Source of the DNA: Turritopsis dohrnii
Taxonomy: Eukaryota > Cnidaria > Hydrozoa > Anthoathecata > Oceaniidae
Assembly: GCA_027922465.2 (NCBI GenBank)
Contig: BQMF02000223.1
Span: forward strand, 310,001-374,000
Direction: 5' to 3'
Length of the DNA stretch: 64,000 bases
The translations under genes and the position numbers were made by a program. The notes under the pieces were generated by a model. It ran no database searches. It was not told where the DNA came from and saw only the letters and a list, made by a program, of their open reading frames with translations. Below, piece after piece: positions 35,216 to 45,216 of the stretch; position 1 is the stretch's first letter; every line of letters begins with the position of its first letter.

Positions 35216-36324
35216 GTTGAGGTCGTTAAAATCCATGTGGAAAGTACATTCGTATATGAAATGCGTTTGTTGTACTGCAGAACCTCTTTAAGATGGCAGA
35301 AATGGAATATTTGTCAGCTATAAGGGAGGGATCCGTCTACTTTTCGTTTTCAAAGAGGTTTCACTGTAGTCATTCGTAATAATATGGCTGTGTGAAACGG
35401 GAGGAGAATGAACTCAAAACCTTCTATCGTACCATCCGTGTTGCGCCAAAATTGCCATAGATGATAGATCTTTTTTACAAATAAATTGAGAAAAGTACTA
35501 CTTTCTGAAACTAAAATATTTTATACATGTATAAAACGATATAATGATGAATGTATATGCATGTATTCTTGTGTTGATAGTTTATCCAAGAACCATTTTC
35601 AATCAGTTTTTTTTTTAAACCGTGGGTGTGAATAAATATTATTTAGCCTATTGAGAACGAGGCTGTGACTGCTCCTTATATCTTTCTCTTCCACGAGAAC
35701 GAGGCTGTGGCTGCTTCTTATATCTTTCTCTTCCACGAGAATTATTTCAAAGTGATTTAGTTTAAAAGAATCTCTTGACAAAGTTAAGGTTTCAGCTGTG
35801 CTTCTCTGACTTGAAAAATATTGATTGTTAATAGGTAAATCGAAGATAATGAATACAAAAGCCTTGTACGCAGGTTTCTTTTGCTCTTTCTTGTATGAGG
35901 AATATCAGAAAGACACAAACGACCCTGAGTCGGGATTGGGTAAGAAAAGGTTTTATCTCTTTTTATTCTATAGAAAAATCTACACATCTACATTAGTTTT
36001 TCAACCACTTTTACATCAAATTTTATTCAAAGTTTCTTAGAGATTTTTCAATTTTGAATTTCTCATTATGAGCAAAATACTTCATTGTTGCTAATGGCAG
36101 CAAAAATCATCGAGACATAACATAGACTCTTATGGCTGTGAAGATACTGATGGATAAAGGAAACTGTGCTGTAAATATTGACAGTCACCGGTGTCCGTTT
36201 GTTCGAAAAATAGCAAATAACAGTTAAAAAATATTGCAACGAAGTTCGTAAACAAACTCTAATATTTTCTTATAAAACTATTTTCTTCCTGAAGAGGTTT
36301 TACGTTTTAATGCTTGCATTATTT
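35216..36324. other. Intergenic with a 42-bp tandem duplication
   Basis: 35653-35694 is repeated at 35695-35736 with two differences, both units starting GAGAACGAGGCTGTG. The minus strand reads VEEKDIRSSHSLVL twice in frame, but no gene context exists around it. Confidence 0.45.
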
Positions 36325-36436
36325 CCCAGTGACAAGTTTGTTGAATGCCGCTACGAAGGAGTACATTTCTATAGAAATATAAACACTTTCTCAATGAAAA
36401 TGCTCTTCGTTGCAGTGAATTTTGTAGATTGTGGGA
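36325..36436. mobile_element. Degraded CCCAGT/GGGCA MITE
   Basis: Starts CCCAGTGACAAG and carries the family core (ACGAAGGAGTACATTTCTATAGAAAT, shared in part with 47155-47275). The right terminus is eroded. Confidence 0.45.
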
Positions 36437-36639
36437 TATGAAACAACAACATTCCCTGGATATATGTGTCAGTACTCAAACATGGGCACTTATTGAGTTT
36501 CTTGTTGACATTATCGGGAATTTCCCTATCAATCAGATATATATATATATTTTGGATTTGAATGTGTAAATCGCTAGGATAGTGATAGGCTGTAGTACGT
36601 CACTTGAAAACGGATAGAAAAAAGCACTGGACAACAGCA

Positions 36640-37174
36640 ATGAATAGACCGCCCTTGTATGGCAACGCCCCAAGTAAACCTCGTAAGTATGTTGAATGTT
36701 CGAACTTTCTCTGGAATACAGAATAGGTATTTGTTTCGAATGTGTTTAGACAGACTGTCCTTAAACTTCGGAGCAGGAAAACAAATTACGATTTCTCACA
36801 AAAAGACATTCTATGTGTGTATTTCAGCAACGATTTGCCATATTAGTTTATATAACGCCAGCCTTTAATGGCGTCAATGGTCATGAGGGCGGCGTAAGAC
36901 ATCGTTAGATGACAGTGTCATCGTGGATTTTTAAAAAGTATCGCCAATAAGGTGAGGTATAAGAAAGGCTAATTACACACCCCAATTTTAAAAATTGAAA
37001 TACGACAAGACTGCACTAAAAGTCCTAAAAGTATGGCTGTTCACCATCGCCAATAATAAAAGCATAATGATCGTGACTTATGCATAATTTCAATATTCTT
37101 TAGCACCAGAGGCACCGCCGCCAAATGTACCACCACCAACACCGCCAGAGAACGGAGTCAATGGCTGTAACTAA
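36640..37174 (+). CDS. Possible proline-rich micro-protein, spliced
   Basis: Exon 1, 36640-36682, encodes MNRPPLYGNAPSKP and ends at a strong donor GTAAGT in phase 1. Two downstream acceptors give in-frame alternative last exons. 36862-36908 (after CGCCAG) adds FNGVNGHEGGVRHR and a stop. 37104-37174 (after CTTTAG) adds PPEAPPPNVPPPTPPENGVNG and CN, then a stop. The products are about 29 or 37 residues. Both alternative ends share an NGVNG motif, and proline richness continues across the intron, which favours real coding. No signal peptide or known domain. It could be a fragment of a larger gene, or chance; not recognised. Confidence 0.35.
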
Positions 37175-37837
37175 CATCAAGGTTGTATTAACAACTAAGA
37201 CACCGATGATAAAATGAATACATTGCTATCACTGTAACATTTTGTTGTGATTTCCTAGATCTCCCTTTTCTAATTTTGTTATAAAACACAGAGACAGAAA
37301 TAGCCGTGTGAATACAACATAATGTCAATACAACAGTACCCAGGCGAAATGAAACTTCTTAGCGGGTACCATAAAGCTGGCTAGTTTAGCCACGGTATTG
37401 CTACATCAGCTTGAGTTTTAGCATGTACAATGACGTTGTATTAAAGGCATGCCTTGAAATAGTTATTCAAAGAATTACGAAAATCCTTATAAAAGGAGAG
37501 GAAAGATTCCACTCACATAGCTAGTCCAACTATAGTAATGTGAAAAAAAATATTACCGTTAAAGGTGTAAAAAATATAACAGGTAGAGGGTTCATAGGCG
37601 GAAAAACGAATAAAGATAAAGGCAAAGAACAATCAGAAGTAAAACTGAGGGTCGCATTGTGCTGTGTCAGCAGAGGGAATTTCTCATTACAATAATAAGA
37701 ACTGACTATTGATAGGAGCAGTTGTGAAATATCAAAGTAAAAAACAAACGATTGGCTCTTTTATGGGGTATCCCATGTAGAAAGCTGTTGATTTTATTTT
37801 TTTTAAATCTATTACAAGTGCATTGAAAATGCCCCTT
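37175..37837. other. Intergenic, no gene seen
   Basis: No supported frame or structure. Confidence 0.4.
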
Positions 37838-37958
37838 CCCAGTCGGCAACATCGCCAAAAAGTCGCTGTGACGTAGAGAATTTTTATTGAAATTGTGTGC
37901 ATATTTATATAGAAATGCACTCCTTCGCAGAGATTTTTTAACAAATGCGCCGGCTGGG
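37838..37958. mobile_element. 121-bp MITE, CCCAGT/GGGCA family
   Basis: Left end CCCAGTCGGCA, right end TGCGCCGGCTGGG: imperfect inverted ends. The core holds a TATAGAAAT element and ATGCACTCCTTCGCAGAGA, shared with 38463-38579. Non-coding. Confidence 0.7.
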
Positions 37959-38462
37959 TTTCGAATAATTTCTTACAAATATTTGGAACAGTGGTTAAAG
38001 TAATCTTAAAGCAAGTAATCATAGCATCAACTCATTCCAAGACATTTTCCATATTTTTTCAAAAACCAATTTTTCCTTTTTTTGCAAAAATAGACTAGTC
38101 GAAAGAACTTGAGAATGGCTTTACATTGATGTAAAAATTATTTTGAAATTCGGTATATTCCTTTTAAAAAGCAGCTTTGAAATTTTCGTTTCCAACATTC
38201 TGAAACACACAGTATAAAGGTCATTAGAAAGACGAATCAGCAGTTATCTACAAGAGAATTTCCAATGAGGAAGCCATTTATTTTCTCCTTTTGCTCGCAA
38301 TTTTGACACCAGTAAGCTAGTCATGCCAACCTTATGTCATATTATTTTTAATGAGAAATTCCCGCTGCTGACTCAAACAATTCTCACAAAACAGTTCCTT
38401 AAGTTTCTGAAGTTATATCAACTGAAAACAAAATCTTTTAAGAGGGTCATGTTGATCATAAA

Positions 38463-38579
38463 CCCAGTAGGCAAAATCGTCAAAATATCACTGTGACGGA
38501 GAGAATTTTTATTGAAATTGTAAATTTCTATAGAAATGCACTCCTTCGCAGAGACATTTTAATGAATGTGCCGGCTGGG
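38463..38579. mobile_element. 117-bp MITE, CCCAGT/GGGCA family
   Basis: Left end CCCAGTAGGCA, right end TGTGCCGGCTGGG. The interior includes the palindromic ATTTCTATAGAAAT and GCACTCCTTCGCAGAGA. Only about 500 bp from the sibling at 37838-37958 and in the same orientation. Confidence 0.7.
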
Positions 38580-39894
38580 AAGTAAGCCTGAACACAAAAG
38601 GTTTTGTCAACAACTTTTAATATCAGTTTATGTGCAGGAAAAACCAAGCATAAAGCTTGTTAATTTATCAAATTTCATAAAATTTGGGAAATACATAAAT
38701 TCCTGGAAAGATTTAATTAAAGTATCTCTGGTTACCCTCAAAACAGTGTAAACAGAAAGACATAATCTGAAGGTAAACCATCAGGAAGTCTTGGATTACC
38801 TAAGTTACTTCATCATGAAAACATCCAAGCAATATTAAATTTGATTTCAATTCAAAACTAGACTCTTCATTTTAAACAATTTTGTGAAACGTTAACACAC
38901 GTGAAACGTCCCTGTCATTTTTGTCATTAAAAACTTGCAGTTTAACTTAGTGAGAAGGTCCACGCTAACTGGATAAACTAAATTAGAGAGAAGGCTCAAA
39001 CTTTCCGCAAAAAAACAAGAAAAATAAACAACGACGATTTTACCACTCAGTGCCAGGGACCGCGGAACAGGGTGGTTAGGGAGGCTATAACCGCCAATTA
39101 ATTTTGTCGATTGAGGGTTTTTTTACAGTTTTAGCCATTCTAGTCTAATAAAATTCGCAAAATTACTAATTAGTAAGGGATGGCTATAGTGTAGAATTTA
39201 GATACTTTTTGGTAAGAATAAATTCTATTGAATGCATCTCAACAGAAGTAATATGGCAATATAAAAAAGGTATTTAAACCCGAAGATCCTCTTCAGAAAC
39301 AACACTCGTGCGTCAACGCAACGAGACGCATGTTTTCCAAATAATTGGTCCTATAGAAAATTTGGTCCAAATTAGTTCAAAATCAACATTGGTAAGTTGA
39401 TGTGTGCTTACGTGGAGACAAATGCTAGCTTTTCATATATCAAAACAGTCCGTAAGTCTAGATCCATAGAAACCATTATTAATTTATATTTTATTTGATA
39501 CGGAGACATCATGCTACTTTCGAACGAGTGGCAACCATGGCAACCGTGATGGCGAGGTTGATGTTTAACTATGGTTGCCCAAAGAAAGTTTGTACAAAGA
39601 AATACTTCATTGACAAAATGGTGACGATACAACAAAAATCCTTGCACTAGTCTATTACACACTATTTAAAAGGACTTTAGAAAAATCGATTATTAAAGGC
39701 ATTTTTCTACTTAGATCCTCTGCACACTTACTATTGAGGTAAAATTCCTACTTACAGTGTCTTTTGTTGAAGGATTCTTCAGTTTCAGTCTTCATCTTCA
39801 CCTTCATCTTCCCTGATGGCAATTAAACAGAATAATAAGAAATGATCTCATATTCGAACGATAGCAACCTAACACTTCTCTTTGAGATTTACTT
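38580..39894. other. Intergenic, no gene seen
   Basis: No frame with domain character; no recognised repeat. Confidence 0.4.
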
Positions 39895-41080
39895 CAAGTT
39901 GAATTCAAAAGGATTATCACTCAGGATTCAATCAATATCTTATTGTGTAGCTACTATCTCTTATTTTCCTGAACACTTGAGGAAAGCCGGAAAGTGAATC
40001 TCATACGTACTGAAAGTTTCCGGTATTATCAGTATCTGAACGGCTTAATTAAATTGAAAACGTACATTGTATTATATCAATACACAAACATTGCAGTAGA
40101 CAGACCTATATAGAAGAAGCTTAAAGGCCAGTTACAGTAATAAAATAATGCTACGCAATATATTACTAATCATATCACTCAACTAAACCAACAAAAGACC
40201 TTTTTAGATGTACGATGTTCAGTAACTATGTAAGTATACTTAGCAATCACCATGGCTCATTTGCAGACTGCATAAACTTCTTCACGTGTTCAAACAATTC
40301 AAACCATGGTGGAGTAAAGTTTGAAGTCATGAAAGAATTCTATATTTACCTGCTGTGAAATACTTTCATCCCATCGTATGATTAGATCAAAACTACACCT
40401 GTCTTCCAGAATTTTCTTATAAATATTTACAATAGATCTAAAACAAACAAAATTTTCTGTAATACTCCGTTCCTATTAAAAATTGCGAGATCCAGCTAAA
40501 GGGAACTAATTCTTCTAGGTGTTCGTTTCCAATGAAAACACAACAAAAAGGACCTCGCCAAATAAGACTAATTTTGATATTTATCAGCTTAACAATGTCA
40601 CAAACTAAGCATAAAATTCACAGTTAGCAAGATGTTTCACAATCTTTCTTTTATCACATTCTTTGAATCCTTCAAAAGTATTTTATAATAATTTTAAAAA
40701 TGAAAGCCAGATTTTCGATAAAAATCGTCGTTGACACAATCGATAAAACTTTCAAAAAAGTTTTTTACGAAAATCTTGTTAGGGTTGAATACACACTTGG
40801 GAATTTAAATATAATGTTCTATCTACACTTTGCTATTATTGCTCAAATGTTTGAATTCAATCTAGTAAGGGACTAAACAATTAAAACAGTCAAATGTTTC
40901 TGTCTTCTAGCGAAGCAATAACAAAAACGCCAAAAATGTGTGGGATACTTGATATTTCAGTTTCATTTGACGGTTTGTCGAAGTGATATGAAATTATCAT
41001 GTTACCATCACAGCAGTCTACATCTTTCGGTCATTGTCTTCGTTGGATACTCTTAGTGATACAAGTGCGACTAATTTTAC
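39895..41080 (-). repeat. Second copy of the 19-26 kb segment
   Basis: 39895-40060 aligns with 19290-19470 and with 19990-20125 (TCACTCAGGATTCAATCAAT, CTGAACGGC). 40177-40349 aligns with 20717-20750 plus 23180-23307. 40441-41075 aligns with patches in 23420-26110. The copy is compact (about 1.2 kb against about 7 kb), so the other has been expanded by insertions. It includes the 88-bp exon at 40350-40437. Confidence 0.6.
40350..40437 (-). CDS. Candidate 88-bp exon, copy 2 (unknown family)
   Basis: Bounded on the minus strand by acceptor TTTTAG (just above 40437) and donor GTAAAT (just below 40350). It is 88 bp, open in the same frame as the copy at 23308-23395, encoding 29 residues that start SIVNIYKKILED and end IRWDESISQQ. 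Many positions differ between copies, yet length, frame, both splice phases and RWDESIS are kept. Family not recognised; partner exons not established. Confidence 0.45.
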
Positions 41081-41353
41081 GGACAAAATGGACAACAGTT
41101 ATCCCTCAGTGTCTGCCAGATTCCAAAACAATACTGTGTAAATTCTAATGAAGGTATACAGTTTAACAATTGAGGTTCTGCATTGCAAATATTTCATAAA
41201 ACGGCTTTTATATTTTACCACTTCATGTTGTTTACACTGTTTAGCATAAACGTTCACGCATGCGTATTTCCTTGTTTAAGGAAAAATTTTTTTGCGTTTC
41301 TTATTTGCCCATCCACTCTGATTTTATGCACACTTTATTCTACTTTAAGGGCA

Positions 41354-41508
41354 GAAACTTTCGCGGGCAGAAACTTTCGCGTGTAGGAAAAAACGCGAAA
41401 TTTTTGACATTAACTTTCGCGTTTTTGGGTTTTTTGAACAAATTTCGCGGAAAAAACTTTCGCGAAAAGCAAAAAAAGTTTTTCAAACAGGGAAAAAACT
41501 TTCGCGAA
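41354..41508. repeat. Cluster of TTCGCG motifs beside a transposase relic
   Basis: TTCGCG occurs at 41360, 41376, 41416, 41444, 41459 and 41501, with an inverted CGCGAA at 41394. The copies at 41459 and 41501 are full TTCGCGAA palindromes. Most are preceded by AAACT or TAACT. The cluster abuts the 3' side of the Pogo/Tigger-like gene at 41550-42521 and may be subterminal transposase-binding sites. Confidence 0.65.
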
Positions 41509-41549
41509 TTATTTTTTTTTCTTTCTTTTTTTATTGTTTACAAAAACAT

Positions 41550-42535
41550 TTAAACATTTTCTTCCTCTTCCCATTCTGAATCTGAGTCTTCGTCGCTTTC
41601 TAAGTCATCTCGTTGAATTTTATAACCGCATAACAGTTCGAACTCTTCCACAGTGATATCGCATACAGGTAGTAGATGCTGGTTGTCGTAGGGTTCAGAG
41701 TGTTCATTTAATAAAGGGTCAATATCTTTGAAGGGGTCAATGGGTGGCATTTTTTCTGAACCAACCTTAATCGCATCATAAATGCCCGCCGCCTTCCATC
41801 CGCTCTCGATAACTTCTTTTCCTTTGGATGTACTCATATGGTTATAGAAATCTATCAACCAGCCAGCATGAATGAGCTTACGACCGAAACAATCTCATGT
41901 AGGAACAAAAACTCGATCTCCTTTCGAGCCCCCGTCAGGTATATCAACCTTGGAGAATGTTTTTCTCCTTTTAACAAAGTTCATCCGAGAAAATAAAATT
42001 TTTGCCCAACAAGAGGAGTCAATGTCAATTTCCCCCACAACATGAGGGTACTTGCTCATCAGAGCTTTGTCAGTTGCATTTGCCACTGTTATGTTTACCG
42101 CTCCTCCTCTCTTACTCAAACTGACTAGGTATTTTCTCACCATTTCATCAAGTTCTCCAAGCAGATACGGTCTTCCTGTCTTCTTTGAGTACTTTTTCAT
42201 AATTCGCTCCTTTTCAGCTTCTTCTTTAGATTTTTGAGTCAATTGTTCATAGTATCGTTTTTTGAATGAACGTACAGTGCTCTCAAAAAGCGTAGGAAAT
42301 TTTTTCTCAAAATTTCGGACAGCTTTGATGTTCCCATTATCTGCAGCATATTTGCCGATTTCGTATGTATAATTGTCTGACCACCTTTGATATTGCGATT
42401 TTCGTTTTTCATTCTCGGGAGAAGCAACGTGGTCACGTATCACTTGCATGTCAATTATACCAAGGTCTGGACTTGAAACTTCGGGTATTTCTATAAGCAA
42501 TAATTTTCTATAAGGTTTCAAATTTGAGCCGGAAA
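41550..42535 (-). pseudogene. Pogo/Tigger-like transposase, DDE core deleted
   Basis: Minus strand, one frame from about 42535 to 41550, broken only by a TGA at 41895-41897. The N-terminal part has helix-turn-helix-like DNA-binding sequence (RWSDNYTYEIGKYAADNGN, RNFEKKFPTLFESTVRSFKK), then KKTGRPYLLGELDEMVRKYL and FVKRRKTFSKVDIPDG. The rest (GWLIDFYNHMSTSKGKEVIE, GWKAAGI, acidic tail DEDSDSEWEEEE) matches the C-terminus of this family. The roughly 200-residue DDE nuclease between them is missing although the frame is kept, so it is an internally deleted, non-autonomous copy. A 5' exon may lie at 42620-42725 but its phase does not fit. Confidence 0.7.
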
Positions 42536-42969
42536 AAACTCTTTTCCTGTTAGATTTTAAAATTTTTCAATATTTGCATGTAAGAAACATTTTCCGTGAT
42601 CCTTTTTAAGCAAAAAAAAACATACCAAGTGCTTGACTGTTATCAGTATCGCCACCTTCGTTGACTTGCTCCAGTTCTTTTGTTGAAGCAGATTTTTCTT
42701 TTTGCATTTTTCTAAAAAATGACATTTTCTCGTTGCTGTCAATCCCTGCCTTCCTACGAACGAACAACAATAACAAGACCATACCAGACGAGAGAACGAG
42801 AAAAACGATTTTCGAATGTTCACTCTAAAAATCGAATAATTTTTATTCGAATGATAATTCCGGACCTTCAAGAGAGCATTTTTCGAATGTCACTGCAAAT
42901 TTGAATTGATAAGATTCGAAAAAATTATTGCAGCATTCAAAAGCATCATTTCAAAGGTTCTAGGACAAC
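42536..42969. other. Likely 5' part of the Pogo/Tigger-like relic
   Basis: Contains several ATTCGAA/TTCGAAT motifs (42811-42900), probably a terminal region. On the minus strand MSFFRKMQKEK to a GGTATGT donor (about 42625-42723) resembles a first exon, but joining it to the acceptor TAACAG near 42548 breaks the frame. Confidence 0.35.
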
Positions 42970-43061
42970 ACCCCCTGGACAATTCCCCTCCGGATGATTT
43001 CCCCCTAGTAAATTGCCCCCCGGAGCATTATCCACCCCCCCCCCCACGGAATATTGCCCCC
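42970..43061. repeat. Periodic C-rich tract, likely MULE terminus
   Basis: About six blocks of CCCC(C) alternate with GGA and an ATT-rich spacer at roughly 15-20-bp intervals (CCCCCTGGACAATT, CCCCTCCGGATGATTT, CCCCCCGGAGCATT and others). It lies just 3' of the MULE transposase fragment and probably belongs to that element's terminal repeat. Confidence 0.55.
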
Positions 43062-43207
43062 TAAAAAATGTTTACGATAATATTGCTTCTAAGGTATTTT
43101 TGCTCGAAAGTAGAAAGCGAAACAAGATTTACAAATCAAAGAAAGTCAATATATTTCAAATATACAGATGTAATGGTAACACAACGGATAGCATGTAAAT
43201 ATTTGTT

Positions 43208-43651
43208 TTAAAAAGAAATGTTATAAGCAATGTGTCGTAAGTAATCTAGTCGTTGGCGGTTTGGGTAATCGTCAACTATGCGTAGAATTCGAGCGTTACA
43301 ATCAGCGTATCTCCGTCTTTGAGGAGGTGGTGGATGTCCTCCTAGATTTTGATGCATTCGAACACGCACAACACTTTCCTCCTTACGTAGTATTTCCAAA
43401 AATTTCCAGAACGTCGGGTGGCAAGAAGAAACGTTAGATTGAAAGCTGTTGTGCCAGCCTTCAATACTGTTGTTTGTACGAGGAAGCTCATAATCGGTAC
43501 GATTAAACATGTTCCATAACTCAATTGGAAACAAAGGTGGGCGACGTGGTGCATTTCTTCGGAACCTCCCGATATAGGTATCTTCAAAATAATCTAACAC
43601 GACCCTATAAAAACGTTGATTCTTTAACTTCAACTCTCCCTCACGGGGCAA
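43208..43651 (-). pseudogene. MULE-type transposase C-terminal fragment
   Basis: 147 residues on the minus strand (open about 20 codons further upstream). The pattern fits the C-terminal end of the MULE transposases often linked to FLYWCH domains in animals: YFEDTYIGRFRR, PPLFPIELWNMF, RTNNSIEGWHNSF, HPTFWKFLEILRKEE, then RRYADCN and YLRHIAYNISF. The zinc finger and DDE catalytic domain are not found upstream, so the copy is 5'-truncated and inactive. The C-rich periodic tract at 42970-43061 is its likely terminus. Confidence 0.75.
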
Positions 43652-44323
43652 ATTTTGATTCTTTTCAAAATATGTGGCAAACGTTTTTGCGCAAAAAAGT
43701 CATCAAGCTAAAATTACTTTCAGAGAAAATCACATTTAAAGATTTTTTCTTCTTCCATCGCTTGTGTAAACAAAATTGAATAGCGATCAAATTCTATTGT
43801 GAATGTGACATGTTCGAATGTATGAAAAGTTAAAAAGGTAGAAAACTACCTCATTGAATAATGATAGTGTGTATAATTATAAAGAAAACCACCTGGTTTT
43901 ATTTTTAACGATAATAAAGCAAAATATTGAATACGAAAAGTAAACAAAGCCGAAAAAGTATGTATGGCGTCATGCATGTGCGTATATTGAGAGAAATCTC
44001 TTTTATTTCACCGAAAGATTAATTACTTGTGTAAACAAAGATTTTTTTGCCCTTTGGTTTTTGCTAATAACTCCATAAGTATTTGGAATTTTAAAATTCT
44101 GATTGCAGAATCTGTTTTTCAAAAAATCGAAAGGAAATATTGAAAAAAAATGTTTTTCAAAAAAATTCACCTCGGAGGGTATGGACTATCCTTAACACGA
44201 TTCTTCTGTTTATTTCAAATTTTCTACTCCAGCCCCTATGCTTGTTCCGGCATACACTTGACACTTGTAACAGACTTCACAATTAAAAAACAGGCAATTT
44301 CTTTGAGTTATGAAGAAAATACA
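43652..44323. other. Intergenic, no gene seen
   Basis: AT-rich. The part nearest 44324 shares short patches with the 3' flank of the intact receptor at 31.7 kb (CCTATGCTTGTT). Confidence 0.35.
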
Positions 44324-45216
44324 TCAAACAATGGTTGTCTCGATTCCGTCAACAACTTGAGTCTCATTATTGGGGCGCACCCTTCGGTTGCAACGTAAAA
44401 TCTTCAGCATATGCTTCTTCAATAACGGGGTTCTGTAATAATACACCACAGAGTTAATTACCGAACTGGTGAAAAGCATTAATAAACCAATGACATATGA
44501 CTTGACGAGAAAGTCTTCAGAAAAACCTTTAGTCACATTCAAAAGTAGATGAATGCAAATCGGCATGATTGAAACCACAAAACACGTGATCAATATTAAG
44601 GCAGTCATAGTGGCTTTTCTTTAACTGAACATTCTTTCTTGACTTCGTTTGTTCTTGTGTTTATGTAAAGCAACAATCAACATGATGTACGAGCAGATTA
44701 TCAATATCAGAATTATCATGACTATGATTACTATAACAGCTGAATACACCTGCTCTGAATCATCAATCAACCTTAGTAATGGAATCATAGGTGGAACAAC
44801 CCAACATGTCACTAAAGCCGAATACAGTTTCCGATTGGTTAACTTGTAAGATGTAAGCTTTCTCAGATGAAGTGATCAGTCCTAACTTATCAAACAGATC
44901 GTTACAGCAGACGTACCAGTGAAACAAGTGGTCACGTATCTTCGAACTAAATCAATGCTGCAACTATTAGTCAAACGTTTATCGAGTAATTGTATGGCAA
45001 AAAAGGTGCAACTTTCACACCAGTCAAAAAATCTGAAGTTGCCAATGATGCAAGGATCTTGTTCGATTTGGTATGAAGTATTTGATACCTGTAGATAGTA
45101 ATCAAAACGAATGCATTTTCAAATGTTGCAAGAACTGATAATATTGCCATGAATGTACCAACAGTGCTTTTCCAGCTTTGCGTAGGTAGTAAATCTAGTG
45201 TAGAATTGCACGACAT
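44324..45216 (-). pseudogene. Broken GPCR paralogue
   Basis: Same intronless receptor family as 31717-32622, starting MSCNSTLDLLPTQSWKS (45216) and ending with the TM6-TM7 stretch and CNRRVRPNN (44324). The frame is destroyed at several points: it leaves register near 45015, has a stop just before the DRS site (about 44886), and breaks again between 44621 and 44608. About 80% of nucleotides look alike. It was intact at duplication and lost later. Confidence 0.9.

Noticed and set aside
36862..36893. Use of 36862-36893 as an internal exon with donor GTAAGA
   Set aside because: Joining it to the 37104 exon changes that exon to an unrelated H/R/Q-rich frame and loses the proline-rich NGVNG ending, so separate terminal exons are preferred.
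42557..42871. 104-residue minus-strand frame upstream of the Pogo-like relic
   Set aside because: K, C and F-rich without domain. The more likely first exon lies in another frame (MSFFRKMQKEK), and that one does not splice in phase to the main frame.
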